Shown in pieces: positions 10,395-20,558 of a stretch of DNA of 64,000 bases. Within the stretch, counting starts at the first letter, position 1. Each line of letters begins with the position of its first letter. Under the pieces are notes generated by a model that saw only the letters and a program-made list of their open reading frames with translations, was not told the origin of the DNA and ran no database searches. Source of the DNA: Terebella lapidaria. Its lineage: Eukaryota; Annelida; Polychaeta; Terebellida; Terebellidae. The DNA is taken from assembly GCA_949152475.1 (NCBI GenBank), contig OX424563.1:37582120-37646119 (forward strand), in the 5' to 3' direction. Both the position numbers and the translations under genes were made by a program.

Positions 10395-10722
10395 GGAAGT
10401 TAAAGAAAAAGTTAAAGTTGAAGTTAAAGTTATCACGTTTGATATAGCGCTCTTTTCAGCCGAACTTAATCCGCTTTCAAAGGCGCTTTACACTTTAACC
10501 CCAGTCTGAGTGATTGTACTTGCAGCAGCCACACTCAAAGCGCTCTATACAACACCCATTATCAACCAGTATCCATTTAATGCTGAGTGAAGATAGACAC
10601 ATCAGTGGTAAATGCCTTGCATAGGGACATTGAAATAGCACAGCAGTCCAGCTCGAGACTCAAACCCATGATCTTTGGATTACGAGTCCGACGCCTGATC
10701 CACTGCGCCACTCACTCCACTT
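10395..10722 (-). mobile_element. tRNA-derived SINE
   Basis: On the minus strand the element begins with a tRNA-like head. A box-A-like motif TGGCGCAGTGG (10700-10710) and a box-B-like GGGTTTGAGTC (10657-10667) are about 33 bp apart, matching internal RNA polymerase III promoters. It ends with a stretch resembling the shared 3' tail of several metazoan SINEs/LINEs (TGTAAAGCGCCTTTGAAAGC and AGCGCTATATCAAA), and then a (TTTAAC)n-like simple tail at 10398-10432. The length of about 325 bp is typical. No target duplication could be assigned. Confidence 0.75.
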
Positions 10723-10869
10723 AAGTTACTGAATATATATCGAGTAAAGTGCTTAAAGGTGCAACCTTGGCAATTTTGGGCCATTTGGCACAAAGAGCTC
10801 TTTCTCCTCACAGAAGATAACAGTCCCAAACGCGATCCATGTGTGAGTTTAGAGACAAATTCTCTCTCG

Positions 10870-11135
10870 CCATTGTGTCAAGTACCACAAGTACGCTGAT
10901 GATTGTCGAATCTACATTGAGTGCAAGCCCCATGACTTTCTCTCTGCAAAAATGGTGCTTGAAAAATGTCTCGCTGAGGTCCGAGCATGGATGTTACGGT
11001 GGAAATACATGACAGTAAGACGGAGTACATTTTCTTTCATAACTGTGCAACGAAGGTTCGAATGTCACCTTACATCTTAGCTGACAGTGATATACCGTCT
11101 GCTGCTTCCGTCAGAAACCTGGACTCCACTCTCAG
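10870..11135 (+). pseudogene. Non-LTR retrotransposon reverse transcriptase fragment (L2/CR1-like)
   Basis: The plus-strand translation contains KYADDCRIYIECKP, with the YADD catalytic motif of LINE RTs, then CLAEVRAWM. After a frameshift near 10990 it continues as DSKTEYIFF and VRNLDSTLS, which match the KTE and VRNLG blocks that follow YxDD in L2/CR1/jockey-type RTs. The fragment is truncated on both sides. It runs directly into the 20-bp minisatellite, which appears to have expanded from its last codons. It is inactive. Confidence 0.75.
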
Positions 11136-11434
11136 TCGATCACCACATGTGACAGTAGATCACCACATGTGACAGTCGATCACCACATGTGACAGTCGAT
11201 CGCCACTTGTGACAGTCGATCACCACATGTGACAGTCGATCACCACATGTGACAGTCGATCACCACATGTGACAGTCGATCGCCACATGTGACAGTCGAT
11301 CGCCACATGTGACAGTCGATCACCACTTGTGACAGTCGATCGCCACTTGTGACAGTCGATCACCACATGTGACGGTCAATCACCACATGTGACAGTCGAT
11401 CGCCACTTGTGACAGTCGATTGCCACATGTGACA

Positions 11435-11436
<2 letters not shown>
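11133..11436. repeat. 20-bp minisatellite, about 15 units
   Basis: The unit CACCACATGTGACAGTCGAT repeats in perfect 20-bp register from 11141 to about 11436, with single-base variants (CGCC for CACC, ACTTGT for ACATGT). Each unit contains CACATGTG or its variant. The array begins inside the LINE RT fragment and ends in the (AAT)n tract. Confidence 0.95.

Positions 11437-11508
<72 letters not shown>
11437..11508. repeat. (AAT)n microsatellite
   Basis: About 24 uninterrupted AAT units. It sits at the 3' end of the minus-strand LINE that follows, so it may have grown from that element's (ATT)n tail. Confidence 0.95.
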
Positions 11509-12345
11509 TATTTTGTATAGCGTAAAATCCACCGAAGTGCTCTAAAACGCTCTGTACAAAGAGATAAAACGATATATAAGAAACGGAAATGGAAAAAGGA
11601 GATGAATATGATTAGTTGATAAAATGTTCAGTAAACAAATATGGCTTTAGCTTAGGTTTGAACGTGTCGAAGGTGGTCGATTCCCTGATCCCACTGGGCA
11701 GTCTATGTCACATGCAAGGTCCAGCAATGTTGAATGCCCGTGATTTACAGCCGTGGATCTGGTGAAAAGCACAACTAGCAAGTTGAGGCTAGAAGATCGC
11801 AGATTGCGAGATGGAACATGTCTTTTGACCATTGATTGTATGTAGCCTGGTGCAGTTCGATTTACGGCCTTGAATACCATCACAAGGATTTTGAATTACA
11901 CCCGCTTGGCGATGGGGAGCCAGTGGAGGGATCGAAGTATTGGAGTAACGTGCTCATATTTTGATGACCCAGTTATGAGACGGGCAGCTACGTTTTGGAC
12001 GCGTTGTAGTCGTGAGATCTTCGACGGGGACATTCCGCACAGCAACGTATTGCAATAGTCCAATTTTGAAGAAACGAGCGCATGGACAACCATTTCAAGA
12101 GAGCGTGGGTCGAGTAGCTTCTTGATGTGGTAGATGTTACGGAGATGTGACTGGGATGATTTGCAGACAGCAGAGATATGATTGGTCATGGCTAAATGCA
12201 AGTCAAAACACAACGCCAATATTTTTGGCAGCAGATGAGGGATTGATGATATCAGCGCCGACTTTAATTGTCGGGATGCCTATCTGCTGTGATAGGTGTG
12301 GCGAGCTTATGACAATCAACTCAGTTTTACTATTGTTATCCATCG
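11509..12345 (-). pseudogene. L2/CR1-like LINE, RT C-terminal part (5'-truncated)
   Basis: The minus strand encodes the familiar C-terminal part of L2/CR1-type ORF2. NSKTELIVI lies near 12320, then HISAVCKSSQSHLRNIYHIK, LVSSKLDYCNTLLCGM, LQRVQNVAARLI and HVTPILRSLHWLPI, ending near 11650. A stop at about 11908 and a frame change near 12205 break it. It is truncated at its 5' end near 12345, where the 335-bp repeat begins, and its 3' end abuts the (AAT)n tract, consistent with target-primed insertion. It is not functional. Confidence 0.85.
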
Positions 12346-12389
12346 CCCCTGGTTGGGGCGAGGGTATTGCATTTGGGTCTGTCTGTTTG

Positions 12390-13370
12390 TTTGTTTCACC
12401 TTTTGTCCGTCTGTCTGCGCGCATAACTCGGAAACAAATGGTCCTATCGATGTGAAATTTATAGGGATGAAGAGGTATGTCAGTGGCTCGGTCCTCACCG
12501 AATTTTATCAAAATCGGATAAAAACGGTTGCCATGGCAACGGAAAAAGTGAAAATCACATAATTCGCTCTAGCTCCGGTTCTACTTGATATTAATTTTTC
12601 CAACTAGTTTGGTATTTTTCTTTGGCCAATGCTTAATCGTATGGTGTACGACCGATGGTCATACGATGAAAACTCTCCATTATCGCCCGATGTCGAAAAA
12701 TTCGGGGTCACGATTTCGGTAATTTTTACCAGCGACGTTTCCGTGCAAATGTCTGGGCTCATCACTCAAAATCAAACGGTCCGATCGATCTAAAATGTAT
12801 AGGACTGGAGTGCTATGATAGTGGCTCGGCCCCTTTCAAATTTTGTCACAATCGAATAAAAACGGTTGCCATGGCAACGGAAAAAGTGAAAATCACATAA
12901 TTGGCTCTAGCTCCGGTTTCACTTGATATTAATTTTTCGAACTATTTTCGTATTTTTCTTTGGTCAATTCCCAATCGTACGTTGTACGACCGATGGTCAT
13001 ACGACGAAAACTCTCCATTATCGCCCGATGTCAAAAAATTGGGGGTCACGATCTCGGTAATTTTTTGCCGGCGACGTTTCAGTGCAAATGTCTGCCCCCA
13101 TAACTCAGAGGCAAACGGTCCGATCAATCTAGAATTTATAGGACTGGAAGTGGCTCGGCCCCTTTCAAATTTTGTCAAAATTGGATAAAAAAAAACGGTT
13201 GCCATAGAAACGGAAAAAATTAAATCACATAATCGGTTATAACTCCGGTTCTAATCAATATCAGACTTTCAACTTATTTTTTGTACTTTTCTTTGGCCAA
13301 TTCCCGATCATATGACCAAAACTCGCCCAAGGTCGAATATTTGGGGGTCACGTTTTTACGACTTGTGAGT
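12390..13370. repeat. Tandem repeat, about 335-bp unit, about 3 copies
   Basis: The block AAAAACGGTTGCCATGGCAA recurs at about 12522, 12860 and 13194 (spacing 338 and 333; the third copy is altered). It is preceded by GTGGCTCGG…TTTTGTCA and followed by GAAAAAGTGAAAATCACATA, CTCTAGCTCCGGTT and TACGACCGATGGTCATACGA. It looks like a dispersed invertebrate repeat present here in tandem. Short open frames across it on both strands carry no domain. A partial, more diverged continuation is visible to about 13700. Confidence 0.85.
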
Positions 13371-13765
13371 GTTCTGAGATTCGAGACCATATTGTGAAGC
13401 CAGTTTTCGTTCATGAGATGTGCCTTGATAATAGAAACATTATGGTGAAAAATTACAGCTCAATTTTGAACGACGGGGTCAAGGTCACAGAAGAAGTCAA
13501 AATCGAAAAGTTGCGATAACTCCGTTTATATTCATGATTGATTTTTCCCTAATAAGTTTGTAATTTTTCTGTGGTCAATTCTCCATCATTTGCTATATGC
13601 CCATTGGTCGTACGTGGAAATTCCCCATTATCGCCCAAGGTCGAGAATGTAAAGGTCATCAGCTGAAATTACCGATTCGTCATATTTCAAGTAGTAATAA
13701 TTCAGAAACCACTGAAGTTATTTAATAGGAAATTTTACACAGTATAAATCTGAGTGAGCCTGCAT
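13371..13765. other. Diverged continuation of the 335-bp repeat and spacer
   Basis: Fragments such as TTTTTCTGTGGTCAATTC and CCCATTGGTCGTACG near 13560-13610 still resemble the 335-bp unit. Nothing else is recognised. Confidence 0.5.
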
Positions 13766-14044
13766 TCACATAATAATAATGTATGCAGATTTATTGCATA
13801 CTGACCAAGGATTCAATGCACAAAGTTTTAATTTGTCAGCACGTAGCGGCTCCACATGTCTGGTATCTTTAAAGTCAGTTTGTTGGGTAATCCCAGTCTG
13901 ATTAGTGACTGGAGCAGATATCGAGCTGTCGCAGGAGACGGTAGACGGGCCTTGCCAGTCCAGTTTTACGAGCTGAGCATAATGTTCCGGCCCAAGTACC
14001 GTACACTGCTCCTTAATACTACTCGTCCACTTAAAACATACCAT
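13766..14044 (-). pseudogene. Possible LINE ORF2 N-terminal (endonuclease start) fragment
   Basis: The minus-strand frame ends with KLKLCALNPWSVCNKSAY, which resembles the beginning of the APE-type endonuclease of L2/CR1 LINEs (an LN..S..NK motif). Only about 20 residues support this, and the catalytic residues lie beyond the fragment. It may be the 5' part of the same family as the nearby LINE remnants. The call is weak. Confidence 0.35.
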
Positions 14045-14420
14045 TTAATCCGTATCGCACCTTTTTAATCCTTACTGAATATAGAGGAAGGCGCAGGATA
14101 TGATACTTGCGCCAATGTGGCAATCAATTTCAGACTATCTGCAGTATACAACATTGCTGTAGTAATCCAGTGGTAATCCAAATAGTCCCAAACACCTCAA
14201 GCACAACACAACAAGTGTGGTTGAAATATGGCGTTCCGAGTTCAGAAACAGTCAGAAACTTTATCCACCATTATGTTGCAGCGGCTCCAAAATAGCTACA
14301 AAGAACAAAATCGCTACCAAGCGTTTTTTTGCTCCACTCCATTGCTCCAACAACTGAGTTGATTAACTGTGAAGCACTGAACCATTTTTGGTGCACTCTG
14401 GTGCACTCTGTGTGTAACCA
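14045..14420. other. Spacer, nothing recognised
   Basis: No coding potential or repeat was seen apart from a direct repeat of GTGCACTCTG at about 14392-14411, just before the satellite. Confidence 0.45.
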
Positions 14421-17400
14421 GGCTATTGACATCATCAAAACGTAAATGTATTGGTGGGATAGCTTAATACATACCAAGATTTGGCCCATGGCATTGCTAG
14501 TTACATCATCAAAACGTACATGTATTGTAGGATAGCTTGATACATAGCACGATACGGCCCATGGCATTGCTAGTTACATCATCATAACGTAAATGTATTG
14601 TAGGATATCTTGATACATACCACGATACGGCAAGGCATTGCTAGTTACATCATCAAAACGTGAATGTATTTGTGGGATAGCTTGATACATACCACGATAC
14701 GGCCCATGGCATTGCTAGTTACATCATCAAAACGCAAATGTATTGGTGGGATAGCTTAATACATACCACGATACGGCCCATGGCATTGCTAGTTACATCA
14801 TCAAAACGTGAATGTATTGTAGGATATCTTGATACATACCACGATACGGCAAGGCATTGCTAGTTACATCATCAAAACGTGAATGTATTGTAGGATATCT
14901 TGATACATACCACGATACGGCAAGGCATTGATAGTTACATCATCAAAACGTGAATGTACTAGTGGGATAGCTCGATACATACCCCGATACATACCCCAAT
15001 ACGGCCCATGGCATTGCTAGTTACATCATCAAAACGCAAATGTATTGGTGGGATAGCTTAATACATACCACGATATGGCCCATGGCATTGCTAGTTACAT
15101 CATCAAAACGTGAATGTATTGGTGGGATAGCTTAAAACATATCACGATACGGCCCATGGCATTGCTAGTTACATCATCAAAACGTAAATGTATTGTAGGA
15201 TAGCTTGATACATACCACGATATGGCCCATGGCATTGCTAGTTACATCATCAAAACGCAAATGTATTGGTGGGATAGCTTAATACATATCACGATACGGC
15301 CCATGGCATTGCTAGTTACATCATCAAAACGCAAATGTATTGTAGGATAGCTTGATACATACCACGATATGGCCCATGGCATTGCTAGTTACATCATCAA
15401 AACGTAAAGGTATTGGTGTGATAGCTTAATACCTACCACGATATGGCCCATGGCATTGCTAGTTACATCATCAAAACGCAAATGTATTGGTGGGATAGCT
15501 TAATACATATCACGATACGGCCCATGGCATTGGTAGTTACATCATCAAAACGTAAATGTATTGTAGGATAGCTTAATACATATCACGATACGGCCCATGG
15601 CATTGCTAGTTACATCATCAAAACGTAAATGTATTGTAGGATAGCTTAATACATATCACGATACGGCCCATGGCATTGCTAGTTACATCATCAAAACGTA
15701 AATGTATTGTAGGATAGCTTGATACATACCACGATATGGCCCATGGCATTGCTAGTTACATCATCAAAACGTGAATGTATTGGTGGGATAGCTTGATACA
15801 TACCACGATATGGCCCATGGCATTGCTAGTTACATCATCAAAACGTGAATGTATTGGTTTGATAGCTTAATACATATCAGGATACGGCCCATGGCATTGC
15901 TAGTTACATCATCAAAACTTAAATGTATTGTAGGATAGCTTGATACATAGCACGATACGGCCCATGGCATTGCTAGTTACATCATCAACACGTAAATGTA
16001 TTGTAGGATAGCTCGATACATACCACGATACGGCCCATGGCATTGATAGTTACATCATCAAAACGTGAATGTATTGGTGGGACAGCTTGATACATACCAC
16101 GATATGGCCCATGGCATTGATAGTTACATCATTAAAACGTGAATGTATTGTAGGATAGCTTGATACATACCACGATATGGCCCATGGCATTGCTAGTTAC
16201 ATCATCATAACGTAAATGTATCGGTGGGATAGCTTAATACATACCACGATATGGCCCATGGCATTGCTAGTTACATCATTAAAACGTAAATGTATTGGGG
16301 GATAGCTTGATACATACCACGATATGGCCCATGGCATTGCTAGTTACATCATTAAAACGTAAATGTATTGGGGGATAGCTTAATACATACCACGATAAGG
16401 CCCATGGCATTGCTAGTTACATCATCAAAACTTAAATGTATTGTAGGATAGCTTGATACATACCACGATACGGCCCATGGCATTGCTAGTTACATCATCA
16501 ACACGTGAATGTATTGGTTTGATAGCTTGATACATACCACGATACGGCCCATGGCATTGCTAGTTACATCATCAACACGTGAATGTATTGGTTTGATAGC
16601 TTAATACAGATCACGATACGGCCCATGGCATTGCTAGTTACATCATCAACACGTGAATGTATTGGTTTGATAGCTTGATACATACCACGATACGGCCGAT
16701 GGCATTGCTAGTTACATCATCAAAACGTAAATGTATTGGTTGGATAGTTTAATACATACCACGATACGGCCGATGGCATTGATAGTTACATCATCAAAAC
16801 GTGAATGTATTGTAGGATAGCTTAATACATACCACGATACGGCCCATGGCATTGCTAGTTACATCCACAAAGCGTAAATGTATTGTAGGATAGTTTGATA
16901 CATACCACGATATGGCCCATGGCATTGATAGTTACATCATCAAAACGTGCATGTATTGGTGGTTCAGCTTGATACATACCACGATACGGCCCATGGCATT
17001 GCTAGTTACATCATCAAAACGTAAATGTTTTGGTGGGATAGCTTGATACATACCACGATACGGCCCATGGCATTGCTAGTTACATCATCAAAACGTAAAT
17101 GTTTTGGTGGGATAGCTTGATACATACCACGATACGGCCCATGGCATTGCTAGTTACATCATCAAAACGTAAATGTATTGTAGGATAGCTTGATACATAC
17201 CACGATACGGCCCATGGCATTGCTAGTTACATCATCAAAACGTAAATGTATTGTGAGATAGCTTGATACATACCACGATATGGCCCATGACATTGCTAGT
17301 TACATCATCAAAACGTAAATGTATTGTAAGATAGCTTGATACATACCACGATATGGCCCATGACATTGCTAGTTACATCAGTAAAACGTAAATGTATTGT

Positions 17401-18225
17401 AAGATAGCTTGATACATACCACGATACGGCCCATGGCATTGCTAGTTACATCATCAAAACTTAAATGTATTGTAGGATAGCTTGATACATACCACGATAT
17501 GGCCCATGGCATTGCTAGTTACATCATCAAAACTTAAATGTATTGTAGGATAGCTTGATACATACCACGATACGGCCCATGGCATTGCTAGTTACATCAT
17601 CAACACGTGAATGTATTGGTTTGATAGCTTAATACATATCAGGATACGGCCCATGGCATTGCTAGTTACATCATCAAAACTTAAATGTATTGTAGGATAG
17701 CTTGATACATACCACGATATGGCCCATGGCATTGATAGTTACATCATCAAAACTTAAATGTATTGTAGGATAGCTTGATACATACCACGATACGGCCCAT
17801 GGCATTGCTAGTTACATCATCAACACGTGAATGTATTGTAGGATAGCTTGATACATACCACGATACGGCCCATGGCATTGCTAGTTACATCATCAAAACG
17901 TGAATGTTTCGTAGGATATGGCCCATGGCATTATTAGTTACATCATCAAAACGTGAATGCATTGTAGGATAGCTCGATACATACCACGATACGACCCATG
18001 GCATTGCTAGTTACATCATCAAAACTTAAATGTATTGTAGGATAGCTTGATACATACCACGATATGGCCCATGGCATTGCTAGTTACATCATCAAAACGT
18101 AAATGTATTGGTGGGATAGCTTGATACATACCACGATACGGCCCATGGCATTGCTAGTTACATCATCAAACCGCAAATGTATTGGTGGGATAGCTTGATA
18201 CATACCACGATATGGCCCATGGCAC
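14421..18225. repeat. 73/74-bp satellite, about 50 units
   Basis: The unit runs CCCATGGCATTGCTAGTTAC, then ATCATCAAAACGTAAATGTA, then TTGTAGGATAGCTTGATACA, then TACCACGATACGG: 73 bp, or 74 bp in the GGTGGG variant. It repeats head to tail from about 14421 to 18225. Variation is concentrated in the TGTAGG/GGTGGG position, GCTTGATAC/GCTTAATAC and CGATACGG/CGATATGG. A few units are shortened (near 14640, 14850 and 17905). No coding function is apparent. Confidence 0.97.
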
Positions 18226-19136
18226 TGCTCATGGTAGTCTAGTCGGAGCAGAGCGCGCCTCTGAATGCGAGTATTCCGTTCGTTATGCCAGTCATGACTG
18301 AGATATCAACCTGGTGGGGGACGTGGCATTTGCTGAGAGGGTTCAATGGAATGCTGATTAGACGGACAGTAATTTACTTCTAAAATTTATGCACTAGATA
18401 CACGATAATACAGGAAATAGAAACTAACAAGCTTTATGCAAAATTCTAAGTCGTTTATAGATCTAGTGTTTCTTTTTATCTTTTTTTAGCCCTCTCACCC
18501 CCTAACAATATCTCCCCCCCCCCATCCGTTTCTCTCTCTCTCTCTCTCTCTCTCCAAAAATACAATAAAAGTGGATGATAGTAACTTGAGCAACGACTTA
18601 CTCGCTCTGTTCGAACTACGGGATTTATTGCAAACACCAGAGACCGAACACAAAGTGACACAAATCGTTTCCGCATGCCAGATAATCTGTCTCGAATCGG
18701 ATCAATGCTGATGTGCTGCTTGTATCAGATAGGTTCAGTGTGACTCGAGCAGCAGTCAGCTTGCCCCAAGCACTGATATTTAACACAACTGACTCTTTGC
18801 GATGCCAAAATAAACCATTGATTCATGGAGTTGATGCTGCTCTGGTGATCAATGTGTCATGTAAAAATGAGCAGATATGCAACTCCACCATCACGCATTG
18901 CACTCGATCGACGGACGGCCTTTGATTGATCACCAATCGATACAAATCAACCAGCTGATGGACCCAACCTCGTGCATCATCGTCAACACTACACACTCAA
19001 CTTCGATATTGATGTACCAGGTCAGATTTTTGATGAGCTATAATAATGAATCCAGCACACAGTCAATGTGGATCCAATAGTGAACCATTCGTTCATACCA
19101 GGTCCAAAAATTCGCACGTGGCGGATCCAATAGTAT
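18226..19136. other. Unique spacer with (CT)n microsatellite and satellite fringe
   Basis: Mostly unique sequence. There is a C-run followed by (TC)n at about 18516-18555. Near the right end, GTGGATCCAATAGTG (about 19068) and GCGGATCCAATAGT (19121-19134) are isolated, diverged copies of the 30-bp satellite that resumes after the retroelement. This shows the element inserted at the edge of that array. Short open frames at 18476-19080 have no recognisable product. Confidence 0.6.
19133..19136. other. Target-site duplication, left copy (GTAT)
   Basis: GTAT directly precedes the first TGTAACGG and is repeated after the last CCGTTACA. Removing the element and one copy restores a 30-bp satellite monomer with only a 2-bp excess. 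Confidence 0.85.
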
Positions 19137-19512
19137 TGTAACGGTTTTGGGGCGTACCCAAAAGTTTCCCCTAGGTAATTCTATTAGTGTTTTGTGATAT
19201 TATGATTAAATAACCGTTTATTAAAATGTATATTTGTTTAAAGGTTCATACGGTTCCGTATTGTTAATGTTTTAAAGGTTTTCCGTCTCGGAACTTAGTA
19301 ATTTATGATGTCGGTAAAGCCGGAGACGGAGCCGGAACCGGAGACGGAACCGGACACGGAGCCGGAACAATGGAGTACAAAAACGTAATGACGTTATTTC
19401 CGGAAGGTCATGTGATCAGCCTCGTTTTCTGTTTAAAAGGTGACGTGTCAGCCACTGATTGGTTCTAGAGTGTTTTTAGAAATCCGGAAAATATCAGTGT
19501 TTTGGCGGACTA

Positions 19513-19562
19513 TGACGTCACAATAGGTTGGTCACGTGACATGGGTCTCAGGTCTATAAAAG
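19513..19562 (+). promoter_or_regulatory. LTR promoter: CRE, E-box, TATA
   Basis: TGACGTCA (19513-19520), GTCACGTGAC (CACGTG at 19533-19538) and TATAAAAG (19555-19562) form a compact RNA polymerase II promoter. An inverted CCAAT (GATTGG) lies upstream near 19458. Transcription would start near 19585 and give the genomic RNA. The motifs are seen directly; their use is inferred. Confidence 0.8.
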
Positions 19563-19764
19563 CCCCCGCTTCACAGCGGACGGCGGAGTTGGTGTCCTGA
19601 CGTCGACCTGTGCAGACCCCTTCTCCCATAGCAGAGTACTCCCTTGTTCCGGATAGAGTCATCCAGATGATAGCAGTTAAGTCTTCCGACTGTGAACTTG
19701 GAAAATAAACATGAAAACTTCAACCGAGTTGTTTTTCCGTGTTCGTTAGGGAACTGGAATTTAT

Positions 19765-19770
19765 AATAAA
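19765..19770 (+). terminator. LTR polyadenylation signal AATAAA
   Basis: AATAAA lies in GGAATTTATAATAAAGTTAG, about 210 bp downstream of the TATA box, and is conserved in all three LTRs. This matches the expected position of an R-region polyadenylation signal. Confidence 0.6.
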
Positions 19771-20030
19771 GTTAGTTCACCGGAAAAGAAAGTAATACGG
19801 AGTAAAGGGAGAAAAGACCACAGTCGGTTAAGACCAAGTTGTAACGACGTCTTAGGGTGATCTAAGAACCCAGATCACCGAGGAAGGAGACGGAGACGGA
19901 GACGGAGGTGGAATTCGACGGAGCAACTACGGAGGCGGTATCGGACGGAACAGTTGCAGAGACGGGAACGACGAAGCAGTTGCAGAGGCGGTACCGGACG
20001 ACGGAGTTGCAGAGGCAGTACCTGACGGAG

Positions 20031-20330
20031 CGGTTGCGGTAACCGGAAGTGGGAACACTTCCGAGATACTCCATTTCAGGTGCAGTCGCAGGTTGCGGTG
20101 AGGCGGAGCCAACCGGAGCAGATTGCAGTGCGGCGGAACCTGGCAGAGCGGTTGCAGTATTCGGAAACGGCAACGTTCCCGGATTCTTTATTCCAGGCGC
20201 AGTCGCAGTTTGCAGTAAGACGGAAAACGACGGAGCTGTTGCAGTAAAGCGGTTTCCCGACGGAGCAGTTGCAGTACCCGGAGACGGAAACGCCTCCGGA
20301 TCCTTACTTTACAGGTGCAGTTGCAGATTA
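20031..20330 (+). ncRNA. U5 leader repeat with three GNRA-loop hairpins
   Basis: A roughly 118-bp sequence is repeated three times (starts near 20031, 20149 and 20266). Each copy holds a hairpin with 8-nt arms and a 4-nt loop. Hairpin 1 is 20044-20063 (arm CGGAAGTG, loop GGAA, perfect). Hairpin 2 is 20162-20181 (arm CGGAAACG, loop GCAA, one A-C mismatch). Hairpin 3 is 20279-20298 (arm CGGAGACG, loop GAAA, one A-C mismatch). All loops fit GNRA, and stem positions differ in a partly compensatory way. This is a leader RNA structure, not a separate gene; a packaging or dimerisation role is a guess. Confidence 0.6.
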
Positions 20331-20530
20331 GCAGTCGGACAACGGTTAAGAGGTCCATTCCAGACCACGCTACCAACCTTAGAGACTTCTAGCCGGAGTT
20401 CAACCGTACAGCAGTAGCAGTTTCCCGGAGTTTTACCGTTTCAGCTCCGGTTGAACAACAACTCACCCACCTCCATAGAAAACCGGTTCATCAAGACGTC
20501 ACAGAAGGGTGCAAACCCGTTACAACTTTT

Positions 20531-20548
20531 TGGTGGCAGCGGTGGGAT
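20531..20548 (+). promoter_or_regulatory. Primer-binding site, tRNA-Leu
   Basis: TGGTGGCAGCGGTGGGAT, 6 nt after the LTR end, is complementary at all 18 positions to the 3' end, including CCA, of the metazoan tRNA-Leu (AAG/UAG) as I recall it from vertebrates. It would prime minus-strand synthesis. Confidence 0.85.
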
Positions 20549-20558
20549 CATCTGCAGT

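Larger units (their letters stand above)
19137..20524 (+). mobile_element. LTR-a (5' LTR), 1388 bp
   Basis: It begins TGTAACGG and ends CCGTTACA (8-bp inverted ends). U3 of about 450 bp contains a CRE-like TGACGTCA, an E-box and a TATA box. R probably starts about 30 bp after the TATA (near 19585). AATAAA at 19765-19770, found in all three LTRs, is the likely polyadenylation signal; a second AATAAA at 19704-19709 lies within a 7-bp insertion found only in this copy. The remaining roughly 740 bp form an unusually long U5 with CGGAG/GCAGTTGCAG repeats and three hairpins. The length and ends match LTR-c. Confidence 0.95.

Noticed and set aside
11133..18225. CRISPR-like regular repeats
   Set aside because: There are no unique spacers: the 20-bp and 73-bp units are directly adjacent tandem repeats, and the surrounding sequence is eukaryotic.
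18476..19080. Short open frames between the 73-bp satellite and the retroelement
   Set aside because: 60-70 codons, no motif, one spans a (CT)n tract; nothing supports coding.
20049..20417. 122-codon frame in the LTR U5 with GAVAV repeats
   Set aside because: It lies inside the LTR, is altered in LTR-b by the truncation, and its pattern follows the 118-bp leader repeat; a leader RNA structure explains the sequence better.
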